Shown here: positions 31,607 to 41,088 of the stretch, in pieces
Layout of the letters: the number at the start of each line of letters is the position of its first letter
Numbering within the stretch: the first letter of the stretch is position 1
From: Lachnospiraceae bacterium
Lineage (GTDB): Bacteria; Bacillota; Clostridia; Lachnospirales; Lachnospiraceae
Assembly: GCA_022845895.1 (NCBI GenBank)
Contig: AP025573.1
Location: 778,501 to 842,500 of the forward strand
Direction: 5' to 3'
DNA length: 64,000 nt
Notes under the pieces: model-generated
What the model was told of the DNA's origin: nothing
Databases searched by the model: none
The model's input: only the letters and a program-made list of their open reading frames with translations
Made by a program: the position numbers and the translations under genes

Positions 31607-33085
31607 ATGTCGATGATTAACGTGACAGACTTAAGCTTTGCTTATGAAAGCAGCTATGACAGTATATTTGAACATGTGTCTTTCCAGATAGACACGGACT
31701 GGAAACTTGGATTTGTCGGGCGGAACGGCCGCGGCAAGACGACGTTTTTGCATCTTCTGCTTGGAAAATATGAATATGAAGGAACGATATCAGCCAGCGT
31801 GGAATTTGAATATTTTCCTTACGAAGTAGAGGACCCGGAGCGCCTGACGATTGATATCGTACAGGAGAGGAATCCCCACATACAGCTCTGGGAGATTATG
31901 AGGGAGCTGAATCTGATGGAGGTGGCGGACGATGTGCTGTATCGGGAGTTTAAAACGCTCAGCCATGGTGAACGGACGAAGGTGCTGCTGGCCGCACTGT
32001 TTCTCGGGGACAATCGGTTTCTGCTCATAGACGAGCCGACCAATCATCTTGACAACAGAGCGAGAGAAGCGGTGGCCAGATACCTGAACCGCAAAAGAGG
32101 CTATATACTCGTGTCCCACGACCGGCACTTTCTCGATGCCTGTACCGACCATATATTATCGATTAACAAGATGAATATCGAGGTGCAGAAAGGCAATTTC
32201 AGCACATGGTATGCAGGCAAAGAAGCGAGAGACCGGATGGAGGCAGAGCAGAACGAGAAGCTGAAGGCAGAGATAAAGCGGCTTTCAAAAGCCGCAAAGC
32301 AGACCGAGAGCTGGTCCGGCAAGGTAGAGAAGTCCAAAAGGGGGCAGCGTGTGGCCGGACTTCGCCCCGACCGCGGCGCCATCGGCCATAAAGCGGCAAA
32401 GATGATGAAGCGGTCCAAGGTGCTGGAGAAGAGACAGCATTCGGCGCTGGAAGAGAAGTCGAAGCTCCTGAAGAACATCGATTCGGCGGAGAGGCTGAAG
32501 CTATATCCGCTCCGGTACCATACAGACCGGCTGGCGGAACTTAGAGAGGTATCAGTCCGCTATGGGGAGAAAGAAGTGTGCGGCGGCGTTTCCTTTGAAA
32601 TACGCCGTGGGGACAGGATCTGCCTGTCCGGGAGGAACGGCTGCGGCAAGTCCAGCATCTTAAAGCTTCTGCTCGGTGAAGATATCGCTTATGATGGGGA
32701 TGTACAGGTGGGCAGCAGCCTTAAGATATCCTATGTACCCCAGGATGCTTCTTTCCTCACAGGAAGCCTTGATGAGCTGGCCTGTGAGTATGGAATAGAC
32801 GAGAGCCTGTTTAAAGCGATGCTGCGTAAGCTGGATCTTGAGAGAATCCAGTTTGAAAAGGATGTATCCGACTACAGCGCCGGACAGAAGAAGAAGGTGC
32901 TGCTCGCGAAGAGCCTCTGCGAACAGGCGCACCTGTATATATGGGATGAACCGCTTAATTATATCGATGTGCTGTCCCGTATACAGGTGGAAGAGCTTAT
33001 CCTGGAAGCCGGACCGGCGATGGTATTTGTAGAGCACGATGAGGCATTCAGGGAAAAGATTGCCACGAAGATCTGTACATTCTGA
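31607..33085 (+). CDS. Lsa-type ABC-F ribosomal protection protein
   Basis: 492 aa with two ATPase domains and no membrane segment. First half: Walker A GRNGRGKTT, signature LSHGERTKV, Walker B LLIDEPTNHLD. Second half: GRNGCGKSS, SAGQKKKVLLAKSL and YIWDEPLNYIDV. The linker (about 190-290) is charged. Overall it follows the Lsa(A)/CplR group closely, including the phrase DTDWKLGFVGRNGRGKTT. Such proteins displace lincosamides, pleuromutilins and streptogramin A from the ribosome. An adjacent RBS, AGGAGG at 31594-31599, favours the ATG at 31607 over 31601. Confidence 0.9.
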   Translation: MSMINVTDLSFAYESSYDSIFEHVSFQIDTDWKLGFVGRNGRGKTTFLHLLLGKYEYEGTISASVEFEYFPYEVEDPERLTIDIVQERNPHIQLWEIMRELNLMEVADDVLYREFKTLSHGERTKVLLAALFLGDNRFLLIDEPTNHLDNRAREAVARYLNRKRGYILVSHDRHFLDACTDHILSINKMNIEVQKGNFSTWYAGKEARDRMEAEQNEKLKAEIKRLSKAAKQTESWSGKVEKSKRGQRVAGLRPDRGAIGHKAAKMMKRSKVLEKRQHSALEEKSKLLKNIDSAERLKLYPLRYHTDRLAELREVSVRYGEKEVCGGVSFEIRRGDRICLSGRNGCGKSSILKLLLGEDIAYDGDVQVGSSLKISYVPQDASFLTGSLDELACEYGIDESLFKAMLRKLDLERIQFEKDVSDYSAGQKKKVLLAKSLCEQAHLYIWDEPLNYIDVLSRIQVEELILEAGPAMVFVEHDEAFREKIATKICTF

Positions 33086-33227
33086 TGATAGGAATATTGT
33101 CGTAAAAGGCTTGGCAGAAAGAGAAAAGTGGTATAGTATTTTATTAGCGGCAGCCTCCGCAAAGCGTATAAGAGTCACGCCGTCTGCCCATACTACTGTT
33201 AAAAAGTGGAAAGGCGGATGTACGCAG

Positions 33228-33659
33228 ATGAATGGAAATGCAGAAATGTTAAATTATGTTTACCAGAATACGCAGATGGGGATCGAATCTTTAAAGCAGC
33301 TGCTTGAGATCGTGGAGAATGAAGGCTTCAGAAAATGCCTGGAGAAGCAGCTTAGCGGCTATCAGGACATCAACACAAAGGCTAAGAAGATGCTGAATGA
33401 GAACGGTTATGACGAGAAAGGCATTCCGGGCATGGAGAAATTTACTTCCTACCTGATGATCAACATGAAGACGCTGATAGACAAATCGTCATCTCATATT
33501 GCAGATATGCTCATCAAGGGAAGCAACATGGGCATCGTGGAGGCGACGAAACAGCTTCATCAATATGAAGGGGAAGCGGAGAAGGATATCATATCTCTTA
33601 TGAAAGAGCTTCAGAAGATGGAAGAGCATAATCTGGAAGAGCTGAAAAAATATCTATAG
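33228..33659 (+). CDS. Helical protein of unknown function
   Basis: 143 aa, nearly all helical and charged, with no signal or membrane segment. It looks like a four-helix bundle: AEMLNYVYQNTQMGIESLKQLLEIVE, CLEKQLSGYQDINTKAKKML, MINMKTLIDKSSSHIADMLIKG and the final KDIISLMKELQKMEEHNLEELKK. Ferritin-like bundles such as DUF2383 have this pattern but clear metal ligands are missing. Not otherwise recognised. A weak AAAGGCGG site lies upstream. Confidence 0.65.
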   Translation: MNGNAEMLNYVYQNTQMGIESLKQLLEIVENEGFRKCLEKQLSGYQDINTKAKKMLNENGYDEKGIPGMEKFTSYLMINMKTLIDKSSSHIADMLIKGSNMGIVEATKQLHQYEGEAEKDIISLMKELQKMEEHNLEELKKYL

Positions 33660-33678
33660 CATACGGAAGTGAGATAAA

Positions 33679-33999
33679 TTGAAAGAAAAGAACATTTTTG
33701 AGAAGATCTACGATGTGGTCGCCCAGATACCGGAAGGGACCGTAGCTTCTTACGGACAGATAGCAGAGCTTGCAGGGAACCGTCGGTGGGCAAGGGTGGT
33801 CGGATACGCACTGCATATCGTCCCGGACTCGGCAGGCCTGCCGTGCCACCGGGTCGTGACGAAGGATGGCCGTGTATCGGACGCATTCTTGTCAGGCGGC
33901 GTCAACCGGCAGGTCGAACTGCTTGAAAAGGAAGGCGTTGGGATTGCCGGAGGCAGGGTGGACATGGAGAGATACCAGTGGAAGAAATGCGTATTCTGA
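33679..33999 (+). CDS. MGMT family DNA alkyltransferase-like protein
   Basis: 106 aa. It contains only the C-terminal DNA-binding/active site domain of methylguanine methyltransferases. The active-site motif is LPCHRVV with Cys56, whereas non-catalytic alkyltransferase-like proteins often have Trp here. VASYGQIAELAGN is the DNA-binding helix. It could repair O6-alkylguanine directly or flag lesions for nucleotide excision repair. The start is TTG at 33679 after GGAAGTGAG. Confidence 0.85.
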   Translation: MKEKNIFEKIYDVVAQIPEGTVASYGQIAELAGNRRWARVVGYALHIVPDSAGLPCHRVVTKDGRVSDAFLSGGVNRQVELLEKEGVGIAGGRVDMERYQWKKCVF

Positions 34000-34040
34000 G
34001 AAACGTGTAGAGAATTTATAGTGATTTCTGTGTTATAATT

Positions 34041-34076
34041 ACCCGGAGCCGGATGTTTTAAAAAATGGTTCCGGGT
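34041..34076 (+). terminator. Hairpin upstream of the response regulator gene
   Basis: ACCCGGAGCC and GGTTCCGGGT arms around a 14-base loop, just after a TTATAAT -10 box. It may terminate the alkyltransferase gene or act as a leader hairpin of the two-component operon. Confidence 0.6.
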
Positions 34077-34105
34077 ATTTGACTATGGAAAAGGCGGCAG
34101 GGATT

Positions 34106-34780
34106 ATGGGATACAAGATACTGATTGCTGATGATGAGCCAGGCATCATACAGCTGTTGAAAGATTATTTTGAAATACAGGGCTATGAAGTAATAGAAGC
34201 AAGGAACGGAGTAGAGGTTATGGAAAAGCTGTCACGCAGGCCGGATATCATACTGCTGGATGTCAGCATGCCGGGAATCGACGGCTTTGAAGTGTGCAGA
34301 AGGATACGTGCACATGTATCATGCCCTATTCTTTTTTTGACCGCAAAAGTGGAGGAGCAAGACAGAATCAATGGCTTAAGGCTTGGCGGAGACGACTATA
34401 TTATGAAGCCTTTCGCCATCGAGGAGCTCGGTGCCAGGGTGGAGGCACATCTTAGAAGAGAAGAGCGCAAGCGTGTCAATGGATCCGTTCTGCTGGCCGA
34501 CAGGCTGGCAGTACATTATAGCGAACGCAGCGTCTATTATGACAGCATTCCAATCAGCTTTACGAAGATGGAGTTTGATATCGTAGAGATTATGTCTATG
34601 AATCCGGGACAGGTATTCAGCAAGGACCAGCTGTATGAGAAGACGAGGGGCTATGACGGAACCGGCGACAGCAGCATAGTCACGGAACATATCCGGCGTA
34701 TCCGCTCAAAACTGGCGGAGTATACGGAGCAGCCATATATTGAGACCGTGTGGGGAGTGGGATATAAATGGATTGGATAG
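34106..34780 (+). CDS. OmpR-family response regulator
   Basis: 224 aa. The receiver has DDEPG (9-13), phospho-acceptor Asp52 in LLDVSMPG, and Lys in YIMKPF. The winged-helix output domain ends in SIVTEHIRRIRSKL and ETVWGVGYKW. TTG at 34079 is in frame but ATG at 34106 begins the conserved domain. It overlaps the histidine kinase by 13 bases and probably controls the ABC genes that follow. Confidence 0.93.
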   Translation: MGYKILIADDEPGIIQLLKDYFEIQGYEVIEARNGVEVMEKLSRRPDIILLDVSMPGIDGFEVCRRIRAHVSCPILFLTAKVEEQDRINGLRLGGDDYIMKPFAIEELGARVEAHLRREERKRVNGSVLLADRLAVHYSERSVYYDSIPISFTKMEFDIVEIMSMNPGQVFSKDQLYEKTRGYDGTGDSSIVTEHIRRIRSKLAEYTEQPYIETVWGVGYKWIG

Positions 34781-36030
34781 AGGAAAAGGCAGACAAGCTC
34801 AAGACATGGATACGCAATCTTTCGTTCAGAAAAGCGATGCTTGCCTATATTACGGCGGCGGCGCTTGCTGCGGCCGTACTGTCTTTTGCCACGATGACGG
34901 TCTGCTACCGTTTTGAAAGCATGATATGGAACGAGTATGCACAGATGATGCAGGAAGAGAGCATGAATGACGGACCACTGTGGCCGGACTGGTCCATAGC
35001 GGCCGGATGGCACGCATGGGCGGACAGCTTCGACGGTTTCCAAGATCATGACAGGCTGCTCATGCAGCTGCTGGACACCCTGCGTGTCTGGTGTCCGCTT
35101 ATATATGGATTCGCAGGTACGGTGGCGGCCGTATTCCTCTTCTACCGGAACCGTCTGAGGCGGCCATTCGCCATATTAAACGATGGGGCCGAGGCCATAC
35201 GTCAGAATAATCTGGACATCCATATACACTATGACAGCGAGGATGAGATGGGGCAGCTCTGCCGTTCTTTTGACGGCATGCGGGAGGTGCTTGTCCATAA
35301 CAAAGAAGAGCTCTGGCAGATGATTGAGAGCCAGAAGAAGCTCAATGCTGCGTTTGCCCATGATCTGAGGACGCCGCTTACGGTGCTGAAGGGATATTCG
35401 GGTTTCCTTGCAAGATATATACCGGAAGGGAAAGTGAGCGAACAGAAGATGCTGGATACGCTGGAACTCATGACTTCCCATCTGGACAGGCTGGAGCAGT
35501 TCAGCAGGACGATGAAGGGTATACGAAGCATGGAAGAACGGCCCGTAAACATCGAGGAGACAAGTGTCGCGTATATATGTGCAGAGATTGGCGAGATTAT
35601 TTTTGCATTGAATCAGATAAAAGATATTGAGATCAGCTTCGAGTGTGAGGAAGGGGCACAAGCCGTAAGAAAGATATATGCAGATAAGAATATAGTGGCA
35701 GAAGTATTTGAAAATCTGCTGTCCAACGCGATACGGTATGCGTTACATAAGATTAACGTGTCAATGGAATATACCGGCGCGGATGGGGAGCTTCTGCTGA
35801 CCGTGTCGGATGACGGGCCTGGTTTCTCGGAGGAGGACCTTAAGAAGGCGCTGCTGCCTTACTACAGAGCACACGGTAAGGACGAGGAGCATTTTGGAAT
35901 AGGGCTTCATATCTGCACGCTGCTGTGTGAGAAGCACAGCGGAACCTTGAGCATCGCAAACAGCATCTCCGGCGGGGCCGTAGTCACGGCTTCTTTTAAT
36001 TGTCTTTATAATGTATATAGAGAATCTTAA
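34768..36030 (+). CDS. Sensor histidine kinase
   Basis: 420 aa. Two membrane segments (24-44 and 108-126) enclose an extracytoplasmic loop of about 60 residues rich in Trp. A HAMP region follows, then the phosphoacceptor His198 in AFAHDLRTPL. The ATPase domain has NLLSNAIRYA, DDGPGFS and GIGLHICTLL. It phosphorylates the partner regulator coded just before it. The following ABC genes have their own promoter region (36031-36102). Confidence 0.93.
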   Translation: MDWIEEKADKLKTWIRNLSFRKAMLAYITAAALAAAVLSFATMTVCYRFESMIWNEYAQMMQEESMNDGPLWPDWSIAAGWHAWADSFDGFQDHDRLLMQLLDTLRVWCPLIYGFAGTVAAVFLFYRNRLRRPFAILNDGAEAIRQNNLDIHIHYDSEDEMGQLCRSFDGMREVLVHNKEELWQMIESQKKLNAAFAHDLRTPLTVLKGYSGFLARYIPEGKVSEQKMLDTLELMTSHLDRLEQFSRTMKGIRSMEERPVNIEETSVAYICAEIGEIIFALNQIKDIEISFECEEGAQAVRKIYADKNIVAEVFENLLSNAIRYALHKINVSMEYTGADGELLLTVSDDGPGFSEEDLKKALLPYYRAHGKDEEHFGIGLHICTLLCEKHSGTLSIANSISGGAVVTASFNCLYNVYRES

Positions 36031-36102
36031 TTCTTTATAGGGAAAATGTAGAGATTTCCTGTTTATGATAAGAGCATCAAAGACAGAGAAAGGGTGCGCT
36101 AT

Positions 36103-36981
36103 ATGAATACAGAGATTAAGATACGCCATCTGAACCAGTTTTACGGTCAGAAGCAGGCGTTAAAAGACGTCAATCTGACGATTGGAAGGGGGATGTTCGG
36201 GCTCCTTGGCAGAAACGGCGCCGGGAAGACTACGCTCATGAAGGTGCTGGCAACGCTGCTTCCAAAGTCGGAGGGAAAGATAAGCATCTGCGGGGTGCCG
36301 GTAGAGAGCGCGGCCAGAATCCGCAGCATGACAGGGTATCTCCCCCAGGAATTCTCCATGTATCCGAATATGACAGTATATGAAGCGATGGATTACCTCG
36401 GGGTCCTCTCAGGATTGAGCAAGGGGGAACGCAAAAACAGGATACCAGGGCTGCTTGACAAGGTGAACCTGCTGGACGACCGGAAGAAAAAGGTGAAGGC
36501 ACTGTCGGGCGGAATGAAGCGGCGTCTTGGAATCGCCCAGGCGATTCTCCACAATCCGCAAGTCCTGATCGTAGATGAGCCGACAGCAGGGCTGGATCCG
36601 GAAGAAAGGGTACGCTTCCGAAATCTGCTCTGTGAGATTGCGGAGGAGAGGATCGTCATTCTGTCAACACATATCGTAGGTGATATCGAGGCCACGTGCG
36701 AGCAGATCGCGGTGCTGAATGAAGGAGAGATTCTATACCATGGGTCTGTGGCTGAACTGACGGCCATGGCGGAAGGGAAGGTATATTCTGCCGAAATCAG
36801 CAGAAAAGAACTGTCTGAACTTAAGAAAAAGTATATCGTTACAAGCATGCTGACACGTGGCAATAACGTTATGGTCCGTTTTCTGGCGGACAGGACTCCG
36901 TTTACATCCGCCCACCGTGTCGAGGCAGGAGTGGAAGATGCATATATGTATCTGATGCGCGGCGAGAGGGGGGAGGAATGA
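36103..36981 (+). CDS. ABC transporter ATP-binding protein
   Basis: 292 aa. Walker A GRNGAGKTT (about 34-42), signature LSGGMKRR and Walker B LIVDEPTAGLD are all intact. The C-terminal tail of 80 residues is typical of CcmA-type drug/antibiotic exporters. GTG at 36094 is possible, but AAAGGG spaces the ATG at 36103. It overlaps the first permease gene by 4 bases. Confidence 0.93.
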   Translation: MNTEIKIRHLNQFYGQKQALKDVNLTIGRGMFGLLGRNGAGKTTLMKVLATLLPKSEGKISICGVPVESAARIRSMTGYLPQEFSMYPNMTVYEAMDYLGVLSGLSKGERKNRIPGLLDKVNLLDDRKKKVKALSGGMKRRLGIAQAILHNPQVLIVDEPTAGLDPEERVRFRNLLCEIAEERIVILSTHIVGDIEATCEQIAVLNEGEILYHGSVAELTAMAEGKVYSAEISRKELSELKKKYIVTSMLTRGNNVMVRFLADRTPFTSAHRVEAGVEDAYMYLMRGERGEE

Positions 36982-38219
36982 TGTTCTGGACATTATTTGC
37001 CAAAGAGTGCCGCCAGACGGTAAGAAGCCTGATCTACTGGCTTACGGTCATCATTCTGTCATTATTCTTTTTCTCCCAGCTTGGAGATATCCAGATTACG
37101 GGCAAGCCTGTAAAGGGGCAGGAGGATTATGGGGTCAAATACAGCGATGACGAACAGATAATTATGGAAAATACGCTAGGCAGGCTGGCAGAAGAGTATT
37201 ACAGAGAAACATACAGTACGTATCCAATCGGATTCCACAAGTCTGTAAAGCCCAATGAGGAAGACAACAGAAGAATCGGGGAAATATTAGAAGAGACAAC
37301 AGGAATCAAGGATATGAAGGTAATCGAGGACTTGATGGCAGAGCACTATAATACAGGCGGCGTCATCATGACCGGCATGCCTGTCCAACCCGCCAAGGGG
37401 CTGTCTTATGAGCATTTTCAGAAGCTGATGCAGGAAGTGGATGACATACTGGGCGGAGGCTCCAGCTACGCCAAAGATATGCTGAAATCCAATGCCATGG
37501 TCGCGATGACGTATGAGGACGCCATGGAGGAATATGATACGCTGGTTGAAAAGGACCGGCTGACAGGTGGCTATGCCCGGCTCTTCTGTGATTATATGGG
37601 CATCATGCTGTCCATACTTCCGGTCTTCCTGGCGGTGACACGAGGCTTGAGGGACCGACGGGCCAAGATGCAGGAACTGATAGCCGTGAGGAAAGCTTCT
37701 TCGGCAGCCATTATCGTAAGCCGCTATCTGGCGATGGTGGTTATGATTATGGTTCCAGTGCTTGTACTGTCATGCTTCCCGCTGGCTGAAGGCATCCGAT
37801 ATGCTTCAGAGGCGGGGATATCCATCGACTATCTTGCGTTTGCCAAATATAGCTTTGGGTGGCTGCTTCCTTCCATCATGACAGCGTCGGCAGTCGGGCT
37901 CGTCCTGACCGTACTGACAGATACGGCGCTCGGGGTGCTCGTGCAGGGAATCTGGTGGTTCATATCCATCTTCAGCAGCATGTCAGGCATGGGCGGCGGA
38001 ATGTATGGATGGAACCTGGTCCCGAGGCATAATACGGTGGGCAACTACAGCGGCTTTCATGACAACTTCGGGCAGTTTGCGGCAAACCGTACTCTGTATG
38101 CGGTGATATCCATAACACTTGTCGCTGTCACCATATGGATCTATGCAAAGAAAAGAAGGGGGAAGATGGATATACATGGAAAGATATCTGCAAATCGGAA
38201 AAGTAAATCTAAAGCATAA
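36978..38219 (+). CDS. ABC-2 type permease
   Basis: 413 aa. One membrane segment lies near residues 14-34, then an extracytoplasmic domain of about 170 residues, then five segments from about 205 to 390. This layout matches ABC-2 exporters related to NatB/YhaP. Partner of the preceding ATPase and the following shorter permease; expression is probably set by the two-component system upstream. Confidence 0.85.
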   Translation: MMFWTLFAKECRQTVRSLIYWLTVIILSLFFFSQLGDIQITGKPVKGQEDYGVKYSDDEQIIMENTLGRLAEEYYRETYSTYPIGFHKSVKPNEEDNRRIGEILEETTGIKDMKVIEDLMAEHYNTGGVIMTGMPVQPAKGLSYEHFQKLMQEVDDILGGGSSYAKDMLKSNAMVAMTYEDAMEEYDTLVEKDRLTGGYARLFCDYMGIMLSILPVFLAVTRGLRDRRAKMQELIAVRKASSAAIIVSRYLAMVVMIMVPVLVLSCFPLAEGIRYASEAGISIDYLAFAKYSFGWLLPSIMTASAVGLVLTVLTDTALGVLVQGIWWFISIFSSMSGMGGGMYGWNLVPRHNTVGNYSGFHDNFGQFAANRTLYAVISITLVAVTIWIYAKKRRGKMDIHGKISANRKSKSKA

Positions 38220-38808
38220 CATACTGCCGCATCTGCTTGTGACCGCTGCCATCCTCTGCCTGTCCCCGCTCGTGCTCGGCGTCTCTAACCTTGAGGCGCC
38301 GGATACGGCCAAGGTGCTGGAGATGTATGTGGCGCTGACAGGCATCATACTTCTGACTCCGGTATTTCTCCCGGAGCAGAATAAGGACCTGCGGGATCTG
38401 GTGTACTCCAAATACGTGAAGGCATCATCGATATACCTCGTGCGCATCCTGGAGGCTGTCCTGGCTATGGGAGTATTCCTCGCGATTTACGTGTGGATGC
38501 TTGATAACAACAACTGCCAGATGGACCTGCTTAAATATTACGGCGGAACCATGGCGGAGATGCTCTTCCTTGGTGGTCTCGGTATCTTGTGCTACGGTCT
38601 GTTTGACAACCTTATCATCGGGTATATGGTACCCATATTTTACTACATCGTGGCTATGGGCAGCGGAGACAGATATCTGAAGATGCTCTATCCCTTCTCT
38701 ATGGCAAAAGGAAGCTACGAAGAAAAGATATATCTGCTCATAGCCGGAGCAGTCATGATAGCGGCCGGAGTTGCCCTGCGCAGCAGACGGCAATCCGCTG
38801 GCCAGTAA
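38176..38808 (+). CDS. Second ABC transporter membrane protein
   Basis: 210 aa with about six hydrophobic segments (for example ILPHLLVTAAILCLSPLVLGV, ALTGIILLTPVFL, MGVFLAIYVWML, LFLGGLGILCYGLF, KIYLLIAGAVMIAAGVAL). The start at 38176 overlaps the preceding gene by 44 bases, with GGGGGAAG as ribosome site. It is likely a second subunit of the exporter. No named family recognised. Confidence 0.75.
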   Translation: MERYLQIGKVNLKHNILPHLLVTAAILCLSPLVLGVSNLEAPDTAKVLEMYVALTGIILLTPVFLPEQNKDLRDLVYSKYVKASSIYLVRILEAVLAMGVFLAIYVWMLDNNNCQMDLLKYYGGTMAEMLFLGGLGILCYGLFDNLIIGYMVPIFYYIVAMGSGDRYLKMLYPFSMAKGSYEEKIYLLIAGAVMIAAGVALRSRRQSAGQ

Positions 38809-38835
38809 CCTTACACAGCCGCTTTCGCACTTGCC

Positions 38836-39045
38836 AGTAAAGTAGATAGCCGTCTGGGAGGAATGGAGCAGAGGCGAAGGTGTAAGCGGGAGGGGCGGAG
38901 AATCCTCACCAGAGCCTTTGGCCTGCGGAATGAAAGCCGCTATCGGCGCACATTCCTCAGGCTTAGGGATTTGTGTGATAGTCGCAGCGCCCGGACGCAT
39001 CGGAGCATCTGCTCCATTCCTCCCTGACGGCGTCCACTTTACGCC
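38836..39045. repeat. 210-bp structured element with about 35-bp terminal inverted repeats
   Basis: GTAAAGTAGATAGCCGTC... at 38836-38872 is the near-exact reverse complement of 39008-39045; the inner 24 bases (38849-38872 / 39008-39031) differ at one position. Within it a second imperfect inverted pair exists: GCCTGCGGAATG and CATTCCTCAGGC. It lies between convergent genes in a gene-free 245 bases. It could be a structured RNA, a MITE-like repeat or both; no coding sequence is convincing. Confidence 0.75.
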
Positions 39046-39053
39046 CCCCCCAA

Positions 39054-40157
39054 TTACTGCGGTACCGGGCAGATTGCCTCGCCCAGCTTATAGAGATCGC
39101 TCCCTGTTTCCTGTGAGGCCAGTATGGAGGAGAGGCTGAGTTCTACTGTCATAGTAGTCTCTTCGCCGTAGGCAGGCGATGCGGCGTATTTTTCAAATAT
39201 CTCCACGTATGCGGCACTTGCTTCCTCTATACTGTAAAACGAACGGGCAGAGAATTCTTCATATGCCTGTTTGATGCTGTTATTCGGCGTGACGGTTACG
39301 TCTACCGTATAATTGAACAGATTGTCAATCTTATGCGGGATTCCGACAGAATAGTTGCATTGCTTCAATATGTTTTTGTAAGCGGCGGAACAGCGTTCCT
39401 GATACTGGGCTGAAAGGTCTGACGGCGGATCGAAAGCCCCGTCGGCCTCATACCAGGCCTGTGCCTCTTCTTCTGTCTTCCCGGTATGTTTCATATACTG
39501 CGTAAACTCGCCCTTGAAAGATGCATCGAGATAGGCTTGCAGCAGATCGCGGGCATTCAGGATATTGCATACGGCGTCATAAGGAGCCATGCAGTTTATC
39601 AGGGAAGCGGAGATTAGTTTTTCATACTCATTATCGGAGGCAGAGTAGGAGTCTCCTTTCTTTTTGACTTCCAATTCAGTTGTTGTCTTCACGTCATATT
39701 CTGGATTCTTTTTGACAGCGTCGGATGCTTTTTCAAGCAGAGCGCTACACTCCTCTGCGAGATTGGTCCCCTGCATGGCTTCGGTATAAGCGTCATTCGT
39801 CTCTTTGGTTGTCTTGGCGATATCTATCGGCGTGAAAGTTACCTGGACTTTGTAATTGCCATTATCTTTCTTATCCGCAGATGCCACTTCAAATTCTACC
39901 GTATTAAATGCTGTCTGGAGAAACTTTAGATAAGGTTCTTTCAGCTCATCTGGAAAAGTGAGCGCATACATATTTACGTCCAATAGTTCTGCCAGCTGGT
40001 CATCCAAAAGGGTTGAAAACCGGTCCGTTTTGTCTTTTTTCATGGCGGTTATCTGCTCGCCCAGGTATTCGTCGGCAGATTGTCCTCCACAGCCTGCAAG
40101 CAGTACAGATGCCGCCATGCTTATGACCAGCAGCACCGAAAGTAGTTTTTTCTTCAT
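39054..40157 (-). CDS. Lipoprotein of unknown function
   Basis: 367 aa. The lipoprotein signal MKKKLLSVLLVISMAASVLLAGC has the lipobox LLAGC with Cys23, so it is anchored outside the membrane. The mature part appears to hold two related segments (VEFEVASADKKDNGNYKVQVTFTP and YTVDVTVTP...), like DUF5105-type proteins. Function unknown. AGGAGGGCTGTTAAT precedes the ATG at 40157; the frame extends further but without need. Confidence 0.82.
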   Translation of the reverse strand: MKKKLLSVLLVISMAASVLLAGCGGQSADEYLGEQITAMKKDKTDRFSTLLDDQLAELLDVNMYALTFPDELKEPYLKFLQTAFNTVEFEVASADKKDNGNYKVQVTFTPIDIAKTTKETNDAYTEAMQGTNLAEECSALLEKASDAVKKNPEYDVKTTTELEVKKKGDSYSASDNEYEKLISASLINCMAPYDAVCNILNARDLLQAYLDASFKGEFTQYMKHTGKTEEEAQAWYEADGAFDPPSDLSAQYQERCSAAYKNILKQCNYSVGIPHKIDNLFNYTVDVTVTPNNSIKQAYEEFSARSFYSIEEASAAYVEIFEKYAASPAYGEETTMTVELSLSSILASQETGSDLYKLGEAICPVPQ

Positions 40158-40291
40158 ATTAACAGCCCTCCTCATTATAATAGTTCTATTGTAACATTGC
40201 CGTGTGCTGTCTTCAATACCTCAGGCATCAGAAGAAGCAGAGTGAAAAGCTGAAAATATATTGGAAATACATTGATATTTTTATATACTTG

Positions 40292-40320
40292 TTGAACTGA
40301 CGGTATTTAATAGGTATAAT
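40292..40320 (+). promoter_or_regulatory. Promoter of the purO-AICARFT operon
   Basis: TTGAAC at 40292-40297, spacer 17, TATAAT at 40315-40320. Confidence 0.75.
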
Positions 40321-40360
40321 GAAGAAACACGATAAAACCAATGAAAAAGGAGATGTATTC

Positions 40361-41074
40361 ATGGAGATGCTATCAATTGAAAAGGAACTGCAGGAAAATT
40401 CTTATCCGGGACGCGGCATCATTATTGGGAGAAGCGCAGACGGTACGAAGGCAGTGGCCGCTTATTTTATCATGGGCAGAAGCGTTAACAGCAGGAACCG
40501 TGTCTTTGTAGAGGACGGCGAGGGGATACGTACACAGGCATTTGATGATTCAAAGCTGACGGATCCAAGCCTGATCATCTACGCGCCGGTCCGGGTGCTT
40601 GGCAATAAAACGATAGTGACGAATGGCGATCAGACAGATACGATTTATGAGGGGATGGACAGGCAGATGACATTTGAGCAGTCACTGAGAAGCCGTGAGT
40701 TTGAGCCGGACGGTCCGAACTATACACCTCGTATCTCAGGTATCATGCATGTGGAAAATGGCGGCTATAGCTATGCGATGTCCATATTGAAAAGCAACAA
40801 TGGAAGCCCTGAATCATGCAACAGGTTCACCTTTGCATATGAGAATGCAGCTCCCGGAGAAGGCCATTTTATCCATACGTATATGCATGACGGTAATCCG
40901 TTGCCAAGTTTTGAAGGTGAGCCGAAGCTCATCGCCATCCCCGACGATATGAATGCATTTACAGATATGTTATGGGACAGCTTGAATGAGGACAACAAAG
41001 TATCGTTGTTTGTCCGTTATATTGACATAGCGGCAGGCACGTATGAAACGAATATCAGAAATAAGAATCAGTAA
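40361..41074 (+). CDS. purO: IMP cyclohydrolase, PurO type
   Basis: 237 aa. It closes FAICAR to IMP, the last step of purine synthesis. The sequence YPGRGIIIGRSADGTKAVAAYFIMGRSVNSRNRVF matches the IMP cyclohydrolase family known from archaeal PurO, unrelated to the IMPCH domain of PurH. AAAGGAGATGTATTC precedes the ATG at 40361. It is followed 14 bases later by a stand-alone AICAR formyltransferase, so the two reactions normally fused in PurH are split here. Confidence 0.85.
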   Translation: MEMLSIEKELQENSYPGRGIIIGRSADGTKAVAAYFIMGRSVNSRNRVFVEDGEGIRTQAFDDSKLTDPSLIIYAPVRVLGNKTIVTNGDQTDTIYEGMDRQMTFEQSLRSREFEPDGPNYTPRISGIMHVENGGYSYAMSILKSNNGSPESCNRFTFAYENAAPGEGHFIHTYMHDGNPLPSFEGEPKLIAIPDDMNAFTDMLWDSLNEDNKVSLFVRYIDIAAGTYETNIRNKNQ

Positions 41075-41088
41075 GGAGCAGGAGACGA

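Noticed and set aside
33039..33227. Longer N-terminus for the helical protein
   Set aside because: It overlaps the end of the ABC-F gene and the sequence loses helical character; start 33228 is preferred.
38425..39000. Minus-strand open frame across the inverted-repeat element
   Set aside because: Half of it is antisense to the ABC membrane protein and the rest reads through the hairpin arms; no ribosome site.
38836..39045. Considered as 6S RNA
   Set aside because: It has the right size and a closing stem, but the stem is too long and too perfect, and no typical central bubble or promoter is seen.
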